Shown here: positions 1 to 9,482 of the stretch, one piece after another | Layout of the letters: the number at the start of each line of letters is the position of its first letter | Position numbering within the stretch: the first letter of the stretch is position 1 | Assembly (NCBI GenBank): GCA_030272585.1 | Contig: BSYQ01000003.1 | Span: forward strand, 6,386,001 to 6,450,000 | DNA length: 64,000 bases | Origin: Bryopsis sp. KO-2023 | Lineage: Eukaryota; Chlorophyta; Ulvophyceae; Bryopsidales; Bryopsidaceae | Direction: 5' to 3' | Made by a program: the position numbers and the translations under genes | The notes under the pieces: model-generated | What the model was told of the DNA's origin: nothing | Seen by the model: only the letters and a program-made list of their open reading frames with translations | Database searches by the model: none

Positions 1-1840
1 GGGAACAAACCCTCTGTGTGGTTGAGGAGGGCCGGTTTTGACATTCATTGCCCTGCTTCTCATCCTTCAACGTCGCCGAAATGCATTCCAGTCGGCGCAA
101 GTTCACGCGGGATTGCCAAGAGCTCATGTGCAGGATTTTAGCCTCGTCAATTCCGAATCCCTGAATTTCAACCCATCACCTCAAGACTCGCTTCGCCCCA
201 GAAAGAGGAGGGAAGACATTTTGATTGTGTTGAGGGCTGTGTTTTCTTTTCCTGGCGCTGTGCGTGCGTGTTTGTGTGTGTGTCTGGTGGTTTGATTTGC
301 TAAGCCACGTTGTGGAAATCTACTTTGGACAGGGTGAACTCAGTAGCGAAAGAGTGGGGGACCGTGAGTTTCACTTGGAGAGGTTTTGGAAATCTTGGGT
401 GGAAAATTATCCCTGCCAACCTGTGTGGTGATTTCCCTGGAAAGAGGATGGCCAGGTTCTTCCCACAATTCTTTGAGAGTTATTTCACAGAAAAGGCAAA
501 AACAGACAGGCTGAGAGGAGATACACCAAGCAGTGACTATGTGGGGGAAGAAAACTGGTGTGCTGCTGGTCCAAGCTGGATCATGTGGCCATCCAGCACA
601 TGTTATAGGAAAAGAGTTTTGCTCTCTCTGGTTGGGATTCGACTAGGAGGAGCGACTGCAGGGGTTGGAATTGAATCGAAGTCTACAGTATGTTCGGTCT
701 GTTGTTAATTCACATTCTCACGAGCAAAAAGTACGACCCCTGTTCCAACCAAAGTCCCTTCAAAGACCGCAACCAAGAGTCCTAACTGTACAAGCTGCAC
801 GGCAACTCCCAATGAAGTACTCCTTTCCACAGACCTTGTCTATTTCTGATGGTAGAGCTCAATTCCATTCTTGGTCATTAGTCAGAATTTTTTGAGCCCT
901 GGAATTTGCATGAGGCATATTCCAGGCAAGAAACCGAAGGGGTCATTTCAATGAAAATCACATTCAAGGCAAGAAACGAGTGAGAGGAATTGTGGCAGTG
1001 CATAGAGTCGGTGGAGTGGGCAAGATCATGCAATGTCTTTCCTTGTTTGGGTGTCTGTCAGGAGGCGTAGTTGTGTTGCAGTGGACCATGAGTCCCTGTC
1101 TGATCCATTCATCGAAAATGTTGCTCTTCCTTTCTGGAGCGCTGTCATTAGTGGGCGATGGTCTCTTGCTGAGCTGACCATTGTGTTTCTTCCAATGTGA
1201 ATGGCTATCGCAGCAGCTCTTTGGGAAAGCCCGTGGAAAGGAGCGATCAGGAAGCATTGTTTATGGATACATCCTCAAACTCCGTAGAAAGAATCAGCTG
1301 TCCTCTCTCCAACCAGAGTCCATCATTCCCAAAACCAAATATTTTTTTTTCTTGTTGCCTCAGATAATCGAAATCGTAAATTCAGTTGTTGGAATCCACT
1401 GAATCGAAAGCAATCCAGCCCAGGCAAAGGCAGTGGATTATCCACAAGCATCTGTCGCACACGCCACTTCCATTGAGCTGGTAGGCTTCCAGAAATGCTA
1501 TTCCCAGAAATATATATTTTTTCCTTGTAAAAACCTCCTCACATAGAATAACTGATTATTCTATGACTATTTTATGTTTCATGATGCTGTACAGACATTG
1601 GTGGGGTTCAGCTTTTTCAATTATTGACAAAGCTTCTCTTGCCAGCGCACCACGACCCTTATGGCGCGACCCCTGTTGAAGCAAGGGTCGTTTTCTTGCG
1701 ACAACGATAACGGGCGGATCCGGGGCAAATGGAGTTTTTCTCCAAGCACGATCGAATACATCTTGTCGCCTGGAATGCCGCACTCCTCGTTTACATCCAC
1801 CGTTACGGTGGCGTTAAGAAGTGTCGGAGTTCTCGTTTTT
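1..1840. other. Left flank, no gene recognised
   Basis: This stretch precedes the first array unit and is not repeated elsewhere in the window. The longest open frames are about 130 codons and match no family I know, and codon use gives no support. Two small hairpins are visible. One is a perfect 10-bp stem, CATAGAATAA/TTATTCTATG, with a CTGA loop at 1542-1565. The other is CGACCC/GGGTCG at 1667-1690. It could be intergenic DNA, an intron, or an old decayed element. Confidence 0.5.
1542..1565. other. Perfect 10-bp hairpin
   Basis: CATAGAATAA, loop CTGA, TTATTCTATG. It is A/T-rich and lies in otherwise featureless flank DNA. Function unknown; it could be a chance palindrome or the remnant of a transposon end. 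Confidence 0.5.
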
Positions 1841-2140
1841 GGGAAATCGAATGTTAATGAGATTTTCCTAGGATCATCAGTTTTGTCCCCACGGGGTACT
1901 AGCCCTGAGGGCGATTTTCCCTGCGTCGCCGGTCACGCTCCGCGCTCGCATGTCTGATTTTCGAGGCGCCATGTCGGGCGACTCTGCCCGCATGGCGGAC
2001 GTGCGCGGAGCGCAGGTCCGACTCCGGCGACTTTGCGATTCAAGGGCGCTGCGCGAAGCGCAGCGAACTGGCGGAGAACGAGGCGGGGAGGCGCAAGCGC
2101 AGCGAAGTCGAAACCTAAAGGGCGGAGGAGCTACAGAGAA

Positions 2141-2182
2141 CACTTGTGGAGGAGTCGAACCTCCAGTTTCGCCACTCAAGTG
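2141..2182 (-). other. Minimal tRNA-like hairpin (acceptor-like stem plus T-arm)
   Basis: On the minus strand an outer stem CACTTG/CAAGTG encloses a 12-nt linker and a perfect T-arm, GGAGG-TTCGACT-CCTCC. The T-loop and pol III B box are canonical, but D and anticodon arms are missing, so this is not a normal tRNA gene. It lies in unit 1 in a stretch not found in the sister units. Confidence 0.45.
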
Positions 2183-2344
2183 CGAGGTTTTTCTCTTTCT
2201 TTCACGCTGGTCGTCTTTTTTCAAAATCTGTGGGGACAGCATCTCGTTTTCGAAAGGGTCGCACTGTGGACTTTGCTGTGCGAAGCGCAGCGCAGCAAAG
2301 TCGGAACTGAAAGGGCGAGGGAGCTGCGCGCTGCGCAGCTCGCT

Positions 2345-2870
2345 CTTTTGAAATGGTGATGGGCGAGGTCGCTGGGGGCAGCGCAGCGACCTATCAAAGT
2401 AAAAAAAGTGAGGGTGAGGGAGCTGCGCGCAGCGGAGCGACCGCTTGGAAAGTGTGAGGGGCCAGGGAGCTGCGCGCTGCGCAGCGATCTGTCAAAGTGA
2501 CAGGGGTGAAGGGCGAGGGAGCTGCGCGCTGCGCAGCGACCTCTGAAATTAAAAAGTGTGATGGTGGGGAAGGTGCGCGCTGCGCCTTGGGTGAGGGAGC
2601 TGCGCGCAGCGCAGGCCGACTGATGCGACTTGGAGAAAACGAGGGCGTTGCGCGCTGCGCCCTCGCCCAGGTCTGGTTCGTTGGAAGTTCGAAAAAAAAA
2701 AAGATCGACGAATTAAAAAGTGTGATGTGCCAGGGAGCTGCGCGCTGCGCCTTGGGGAAGGGCGCTGTGCGCAGCGCAGGCCGACTGATGCGACTTGGAG
2801 AAAACGAGGGCGCTGCGCGCGGCGCCCTCGCCCAGGTCTGGTTCGCTGGGAGTTCGAAAAAAAAGTTTGA
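2345..2870. repeat. GCGC-hairpin minisatellite (unit 1)
   Basis: Imperfect tandem repeats of roughly 50-60 bp are built from three blocks: a spacer like AAGTGTGATGGGCGAGG, a palindromic core GCTGCGCGCTGCGCAGC, and CGACCTGTCAAA. The same minisatellite is in nearly every array unit, for example 3945-4230, 6465-6760, 7965-8470, 20140-20590, 22265-22780, 23600-24120, 35310-35600 and 37800-38140. The core can fold on itself. The many short ORFs it generates are not genes. Confidence 0.8.
2806..2864 (+). repeat. Double-hairpin plus A-tail module (example)
   Basis: A GAGGGCGC/GCGCCCTC hairpin is followed by CCCAG/CTGGG around TCTGGTTCG, then AGTTCG and an A-run. Near copies with A-runs of different length recur in most units (for example 4379-4448, 6899-6968, 25357-25403 and 35754-35819). 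The variable A-tail after a fixed 3' sequence recalls a retroposed small RNA. Slippage in a simple repeat is the plainer explanation. Confidence 0.55.
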
Positions 2871-3603
2871 ACAGTGTGATGAGCCAGGAGCTGCGCGCTG
2901 CTCCCATGTCCGACTGCCGCGACTTGGGAAAAAACGAGGGTGGTGCGTGCAGTGCGACGCGCTTTCGGCGATCGCGACCCACAGGTTCGTTTTGGAATCA
3001 GAGAAAAACTTAAAAAAATAAAAATAAAAACTTTAAAATAAAAATAAGGAAAGAATATCGTTCGGTTTGGATATAGGAATTGAGGAAAAAAAAGGAAAAA
3101 GAAAAAGAAAAAATAGAAAACAACATGTAAGAAAACTGGGTAAAACGAAAACAAACTTACAAAACCAAGTTTCTTTTCCCTTTCGTTTTTTCGTATTTAT
3201 TGCCTTTCCTTCCCTCTGCACTACAGCATTACTTCTTGTACCTGATCATATTTTGCCCTTCTTCTCACTCCTCTTACACACCCCTCTTCTACTTCGTTAA
3301 ATGTGCGTCCTTTAACTCACTACGTTCCAGAAATTCTAACACAACATAAGGGAAGAATAACGTTTGGTTCGGATATATGGATGGGAAATAAAAAAAATAA
3401 TAATTGTGATGTGAGTGGAAGTTCAGATTATGCATAGATGTTGCTAAGGCTGGTTATTTCGCTCTAATCCGTTGTAAGTTTGGTCCTTCCCGTGTTATTT
3501 TCACGTGCTCGTTCGTGTCACAACTTTTTGTGTCGGATATCGCCATTCTCATTACATTCGATTTCCCTCTCTCTGTCAAAGCGATGAGACAGACCGGTTA
3601 ATT

Positions 3604-5142
3604 GGGAAATCGTAATGTAATGAGATTTTCCTTAAGAGGACGGTTTTGTCCCCGCAGGGTACTAGCCCTGAGGGCGATTTTCCCTGCGTAGCCGGTCACG
3701 CTCCGCGCTCGCATGTCAGATTTTCGAGGCGCCATGTCGGGCGACGCTGCGCGCATGGCGGACCTGCGCGGAGCGCAGGTCCGACTCCAACGACTTCGAA
3801 ACTCCAGGGTGCTGCGCGAAGCGCAGCGAACTGGCGGAGAACGAGGGGGGGAGGCGCCAAAGTCGCAGCAAAGTCGAAACCGAAAGGGCAACCACACTCA
3901 GTATGACAGGTTAACCGAAACAAAACCGCTCGCTCCTTTAAAAGTGTGATGGGCGAGGTCGCTGGGGGCAGCGCAGCGACCTATTAAATTAAAAATTGTG
4001 ATGGGTGAGGGAGGTGCGCCCAGCGCAGCGACCACTTGAAAAGAGTGATGGGCGAGGGAGCTGCGCGCTGCGCAGCGACCTGTCAAGTCGACAGGTGTGA
4101 GGGGCGAGGGAGCTGCGCGCTGCGCAGCGACCTGTCAATTGATCAGGTGTGAGGGGCGAGGGAGCTGCGCAGCGCGCAGCGACCTGTCGAATGAAAAAGT
4201 GTGATGGGCGAGGGTGCTGCGCGCTGCGCGCGGCGCCCTCGCCCAGGTCTGGTTTATTGGAAGTTCGAAAAAAAAAAATCGACGAGTTAAAAAGTGTGAT
4301 GTGCCAGGGAGCTGCGCGCTGCGCCTTGGGGAAGGGCGCTGCGCGCAGCGCAGGCCGACTGATGCGACTTGGAGAAAACGAGGGCGCTGCGCGCGGCGCC
4401 CTCGCCCAGATCTGGTTCGCTCTGGACTTCGAAAAAAAAAAAAAAAAACACCGAAAGAGCACCTTGGGAAAGGGCGCTGCGCGTAGTGCGACGCGCTTTC
4501 GGTGATCGCGACCCACAGGTTCGTTTTGGAATCAGAGAAAAACTTTAAAATAAAATAATAAAAAAAAACTTTAAAATAAAAATAAGGAAAGAATATCGTT
4601 AGGTTTGGATATAGGAATTGAGAAAAAAAAAGGAAAAAAAAAAAGAAAAAATAGAAAACAACATGTAAGGAAACTGGGTAAAACAAAAACAAACTTACAA
4701 AACCAAGTTTCTTTTCCCCTTCGTTATTTCGTATTTTATTGCCTTTCCTTCCCTCTGCACTACAGCATTACTTCTTGTACCTGATCATATTCTGCCCTTC
4801 TTTTCACTCCTCTTACACACCCCTGAGTACTTCGTTGAATGTGCGTCTTTTAACTCACTACGTTCCAGAAATTCTCACACAACATAAGGAAAGAATAACG
4901 TTTGGTTCGGACATAAGGATGGGAAATAAAAAAAATAATAATTGTGATGTGAGTGGAGGTTCAGATTATGCATAGATGTTGCGAAGGCTGGTTATTTCGC
5001 TCTAATCCGTTGTAAGTTTGGTCCTTCCCGTGGTATTTTCACGTGCTCGTTCGTGTCACAACTTCTTGTGTCGGATATCGGCCATTCTCATTACATTCGA
5101 TTTCCCTCTCTCTGTCGAAGCGATGAGACGGACCGGTTAATT
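3604..5142 (+). mobile_element. Non-autonomous Helitron-like unit 2 (long-tail class)
   Basis: A 1539-bp unit with conserved head, GCGC minisatellite, A-rich middle and the long 3' tail shared with the autonomous element. It ends with the terminal inverted repeat, a hairpin and CCGGTTAATT. It is nearly identical to unit 4 (6123-7660) and unit 13 (34975-36511), which differ by 1-2 bp in length, so these copies are recent duplicates. No gene. Confidence 0.8.
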
Positions 5143-6122
5143 GGGAAATCGAATGTAATGAAGATTTTCCTTAAGAGGACGGTTTTGTCCCCGCAGGGTA
5201 CTAGCCCTGAGGGCGATTTTCCCTGCGTAGCCGGTCACGCTCCGCGCTCGCATGTCTGATTTTCGAAGCGCCATGTCGGTCGACGCCGCGCGCATGGCGG
5301 ACATGCGCGGAGCGCAGGTCCGACTCCAACGACTTTGCGATTCCAGGGCGAAAGGAAAGAAAAAAAAAAAAAACTGGCGGAGAACGTGGGGGGAAGGCGC
5401 TGCGTGCACTTCACCACGTCAAAGAAGAGGCTGAACCGAGCACTTAGCACTTTGTCGCGCTCAAAACGAGTGAGAAACGAGTGAGAAAACCCAGTTTCTC
5501 TTTTTTCACAGAAACTGGCGTAACTCCCTCGTTTCTCACCCGTTTTGAGCGCGACAAAGTGCTGAGTGCTCGAAAAAATGTCGCCCATACTTCTGTCCAC
5601 CTGTTTTTTCGATCGAAGTATCCGGAGAGTGATTCCGAGGACTCACCTGATGCATGCATTTTAAATGCACGTCGGAACCACTCCCAAGATATTTCGACTT
5701 AAAAAACGACCGGACAGAAGTATGGAGGACATTTTTTCGAGCACTTAGCACTTTGTCGCGCTCAAAACGGGTGAGAAACGAGGGAGTTACGCCAGTTTCT
5801 GTGAAAAAAGAAAAACTGGTTTTTCTCACTCGTTTTTCACTCGTTTCGCACGCGACAAAGTGCGACGCGCTTTCGGTGATCGCCAGGCATGTTGAAAAGG
5901 AAAGAGGGGCTGAGAGTTCGGAAAAAAAAAAAAAAAAAACGAAAAAGGGGTTACCTAATCTAAAAAGGGAAATCGAATGTAACTTACAGCTTGTGGTTCG
6001 TTGGGAGTTCGTTCGCTGGGAGTTCGTTCGCTGGGAGTTCGAAAAAAAAAAAAACAAAAACGAAAAACTGTTACATTCGATTTCCCTCTCTCTGTCAAAG
6101 CGATGAGACAGACCGGTTAATT
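5143..6122 (+). mobile_element. Non-autonomous Helitron-like unit 3 (980-bp palindrome class)
   Basis: A 980-bp unit: conserved head, an A-run, a palindrome of about 417 bp (5447-5863), then a short tail ending GTTACATTCGATTTCCC, hairpin, CCGGTTAATT. Units 6 and 14 have the same 980-bp length and almost the same sequence. The final ~110 bp also forms its own inverted repeat: GGGAAATCGAATGTAAC near 5968 pairs with the terminal GTTACATTCGATTTCCC. Confidence 0.8.
5447..5863. repeat. Long nested palindrome in unit 3
   Basis: Two arms of about 200 bp meet near 5655-5662 (TGCATGCATTTTAAATGCAC). The ends are GCACTTTGTCGCG and CGCGACAAAGTGC. Each arm is itself an inverted repeat around CAGTTTCT...AGAAACTG. 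A transcript through it would fold into a hairpin of about 200 bp. Further copies are at 18192-18608, 19174-19590, 21261-21677 and 36816-37232. Confidence 0.85.
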
Positions 6123-7660
6123 GGGAAATCGTAATGTAATGAGATTTTCCTTAAGAGGACGGTTTTGTCCCCGCAGGGTACTAGCCCTGAGGGCGATTTT
6201 CCCTGCGTAGCCGGTCACGCTCCGCGCTCGCATGTCAGATTTTTGAGGCGCCATGTCGGGCGACGCTGCGCGCATGGCGGACCTGCGCGGAGCGCAGGTC
6301 CGACTCCAACGACTTCGAAACTCCAGGGTGCTGCGCGAAGCGCAGCGAACTGGCGGAGAACGAGGGGGGGAGGCGCCAAAGTCGCAGCAAAGTCGAAACC
6401 GAAAGGGCAACCACACTCAGTATGACAGGTTAACCGAAACAAAACCGCTCGCTCCTTTAAAAGTGTGATGGGCGAGGTCGCTGGGGGCAGCGCAGCGACC
6501 TATTAAATTAAAAATTGTGATGGGTGAGGGAGGTGCGCCCAGCGCAGCGACCACTTGAAAAGAGTGATGGGCGAGGGAGCTGCGCGCTGCGCAGCGACCT
6601 GTCAAGTCGACAGGTGTGAGGGGCGAGGGAGCTGCGCGCTGCGCAGCGACCTGTCAATTGATCAGGTGTGAGGGGCGAGGGAGCTGCGCAGCGCGCAGCG
6701 ACCTGTCGAATGAAAAAGTGTGATGGGCGAGGGTGCTGCGCGCTGCGCGCGGCGCCCTCGCCCAGGTCTGGTTTATTGGAAGTTCGAAAAAAAAAAATCG
6801 ACGAGTTAAAAAGTGTGATGTGCCAGGGAGCTGCGCGCTGCGCCTTGGGGAAGGGCGCTGCGCGCAGCGCAGGCCGACTGATGCGACTTGGAGAAAACGA
6901 GGGCGCTGCGCGCGGCGCCCTCGCCCAGATCTGGTTCGCTCTGGACTTCGAAAAAAAAAAAAAAAAAACCGAAAGAGCACCTTGGGAAAGGGCGCTGCGC
7001 GTAGTGCGACGCGCTTTCGGTGATCGCGACCCACAGGTTCGTTTTGGAATCAGAGAAAAACTTTAAAATAAAATAATAAAAAAAAACTTTAAAATAAAAA
7101 TAAGGAAAGAATATCGTTAGGTTTGGATATAGGAATTGAGAAAAAAAAAGGAAAAAAAAAAAGAAAAAATAGAAAACAACATGTAAGGAAACTGGGTAAA
7201 ACAAAAACAAACTTACAAAACCAAGTTTCTTTTCCCCTTCGTTATTTCGTATTTTATTGCCTTTCCTTCCCTCTGCACTACAGCATTACTTCTTGTACCT
7301 GATCATATTCTGCCCTTCTTTTCACTCCTCTTACACACCCCTGAGTACTTCGTTGAATGTGCGTCTTTTAACTCACTACGTTCCAGAAATTCTCACACAA
7401 CATAAGGAAAGAATAACGTTTGGTTCGGACATAAGGATGGGAAATAAAAAAAATAATAATTGTGATGTGAGTGGAGGTTCAGATTATGCATAGATGTTGC
7501 GAAGGCTGGTTATTTCGCTCTAATCCGTTGTAAGTTTGGTCCTTCCCGTGGTATTTTCACGTGCTCGTTCGTGTCACAACTTCTTGTGTCGGATATCGGC
7601 CATTCTCATTACATTCGATTTCCCTCTCTCTGTCGAAGCGATGAGACGGACCGGTTAATT
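6123..7660 (+). mobile_element. Non-autonomous Helitron-like unit 4 (long-tail class)
   Basis: A 1538-bp near-duplicate of unit 2. The short reading frame present in the head of other units is broken here by a TGA at about 6244, which argues that the head is not protein-coding. Long 3' tail, inverted terminal repeat, hairpin and CCGGTTAATT are intact. Confidence 0.8.
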
Positions 7661-8627
7661 GGGAAATCGAAATGTAATGAGATTTTCCTTAAGAGGACGA
7701 AATGTCCCTCTCTCCGCTTGCAGGGTACTAGCCCGAAGGCCAAATGTCCCTGCGTCGCCGGTCACGCTCCTCGTTCGCATGTCTGATTTTCGAAGCGCCA
7801 TGTCGGTCGACGTCGCTCGCATGGCGGACGTGCGCGGAGCGCAGGTCCGACTCTCTTCACTTGGGTGGTTTCCAGGGCGCTGCGCAGCAAAGTCGAAAAG
7901 GAAAGGGCGGAGCAAAGTCGAAAAGGAAAGGGCGCGGTACCATCGAAAAGGAAAGGGCGAGGGAGCTGCGCGCTGCGCAGCTCGCTCTTTTGAAAAGGTG
8001 ATGGGCGAGGTCGCTGGGTGCAGCGCACCGATCTTTTTAATTAGAAAAAGTGATGGGCGAGCGAGCTGCGCGCTGCGCAGCGACCCCTTGAAAAGTGTGA
8101 GGGGCTGCGCAGCTCGCTCGTTTGAAAACGTGTTGGGCGAGGTCGCTGCGCGCAGCGGCCTGTTAATTTAAAAAGTGTGATGGGTGAGGGTGGTGCGCGC
8201 AGCGCCAGGGAGCTGCGCGCAGCGCAGCGATCACTTCAGTAAACTGATGGGACAGGGAGCTTCGAAACGATAAGGGCGAGGGAGCTGCGCGCTGCGCAGC
8301 TCGCTCCTTTAAAAAGGTGATGGGAGAGGGAGCTGCGAAATTACAGACGACCACTTAAAACAAGTGATGGGCGAGGTCGCTGGGCGCAGCGCAGCGACCT
8401 GTTGGAGTAAAAAAAGATATGGGCGAGGTCGCTGGGCGCAGCGCAGCGACCTGTTGGAATAAAAAAAGGGATCTTAAAGGGATGGGTTAGGTCGCTGGGC
8501 GCAGATCTGGTTCGCTGAGAGTTAGAAAAAAAAAAAACCAACGAACGAGCGCCTTGGGAAAGGGCGCTGCGCGACTGGCGCGACTTGGAAAAAACGAGGG
8601 CGCTGCGCGCGACGCCCTGGCCCAGAC

Positions 8628-9092
8628 CAGAGATAGGACTTTACGGTTACGGTCACCGTAACCGGACCGTAACCACCGTAACCGGACCGTAACCGGAGTA
8701 CAATTTTCGTCAGAAAATCGTACTTTTACGGCCGTAACCGTAGCACCGTACCACTCCGTACCGCTCCGTACCGGACCGTAACGACCGTAACGGCCGTAAC
8801 AACCGTAAACCGTAGAAAGTGACCCCCGCAGGGTCCCGCGATTCCAAAGGAACCCAGGGGGATTCGAACCCGCGACCCTACTGACTGCAGCCTAACGCTT
8901 TACCACTAAACCACGCTACTTCACGGTGATTTAGGGCCTACCGTAGTTATACCGTACCTGTTCCGTACCGTAAAAACAACATATTACTCCGGTTACGGTA
9001 CGGAGTTACGGCCGTAGTACGGTGACCGTAACCCGACCGTAACCGGACCGGACCGGAGTCGGACCAAAAATTTGGCCCAAGTCCTATCTCTG
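8628..9092. mobile_element. hAT-like MITE with 8-bp target duplication
   Basis: The ends are perfect inverted repeats, CAGAGATAGGACTT and AAGTCCTATCTCTG. The direct repeat GCCCAGAC flanks it at 8620-8627 and 9093-9100. The sister unit at about 22905-22920 holds the uninterrupted site with one GCCCAGAC. An 8-bp duplication and CAGAG ends fit the hAT superfamily. Many CCGTAAC/GTTACGG repeats lie just inside both ends, as expected for subterminal transposase-binding repeats. There is no transposase, so it depends on one elsewhere. Confidence 0.85.
8855..8930 (-). pseudogene. tRNA-like relic inside the MITE
   Basis: On the minus strand there is an A-box-like TGGTTTAGTGG, an anticodon-loop-like CTGCAGT and a clear B box, GGTTCGAATCC, in the right order and spacing. 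The T-stem has four of five pairs. I could not pair the anticodon or acceptor stems, so it is a decayed tRNA or tRNA-derived promoter. The anticodon position suggests GCA (Cys), but weakly. Confidence 0.5.
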
Positions 9093-9482
9093 GCCCAGAC
9101 TTGGTTTCGAAAAAAAAAAAAAAAAACCACGTTTTTTTCCAAGTCGCGCCAGTCCGACTTCCGCGACTTGGAAAAAAACAAGTTCGCTGCGCGCAGCGCC
9201 CTAGCCCAGATCTGATTCGCTCGGAGTTAAAAAAAAAAAAAAAACCCAAGTTTTTTCCCAAGTCGCGCCAGTCCGACTTCTGGTTCGCTGGGAGTTCGAA
9301 AAAAAAAAAAAAAACGAAAAAGGGGTTACCTAATGTAAGAAGGGAAATCGAATGGAACTTACAGCTTGTGGTTCGCTGGGAGTTCGTTCGATGGGAGTTC
9401 GAAAAAAAAAAAAAAAAAAACGAAAAACTGTTACGTTCGATTTCCCTCTCTCTGTCAAAGCAATGAGACAGACCGGTTAATT

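Larger units (their letters stand above)
1841..3603 (+). mobile_element. Non-autonomous Helitron-like unit 1
   Basis: First unit of the array. It starts with GGGAAATCGAATGTTAATG at 1841 directly after unrelated DNA. It then has the conserved head (about 1841-2060), a stretch of GCGC-hairpin minisatellite, A-rich DNA, and a long 3' tail (about 3340-3603) shared with the autonomous Rep/helicase element. It ends CATTACATTCGATTTCCC (3550-3567), hairpin, CCGGTTAATT. The central part resembles unit 12 (24564-26143). No coding capacity is supported. Confidence 0.75.
7661..9482 (+). mobile_element. Non-autonomous Helitron-like unit 5, interrupted by a MITE
   Basis: Head variant with AAATGTCCCTCTCTCCGC, then GCGC minisatellite, A-run modules and the short 3' tail. 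A 465-bp MITE plus 8-bp target duplication splits it at 8628-9100. Without the insert it is 1349 bp. Its sister, unit 10 (21968-23296), is 1329 bp, and a 20-bp deletion near 22369 accounts for the difference. The unit ends at GGTTAATT (9482), but what follows is unrelated DNA rather than another unit head. Confidence 0.8.

Noticed and set aside
1950..2060. Short frame starting MSDFRGAMSG in the head of nearly every unit
   Set aside because: It is broken by a stop in unit 4 (about 6244), changes are not mainly synonymous, and its C-terminus differs in each unit. The block is more likely conserved as DNA.
2345..2620. A CRISPR-like array
   Set aside because: The repeats are imperfect, palindromic throughout and without unique spacers, and there are no cas genes. 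It is a minisatellite.
8855..8930. A functional tRNA-Cys gene
   Set aside because: The A and B boxes are good, but anticodon and acceptor stems do not pair, and it lies inside a MITE.
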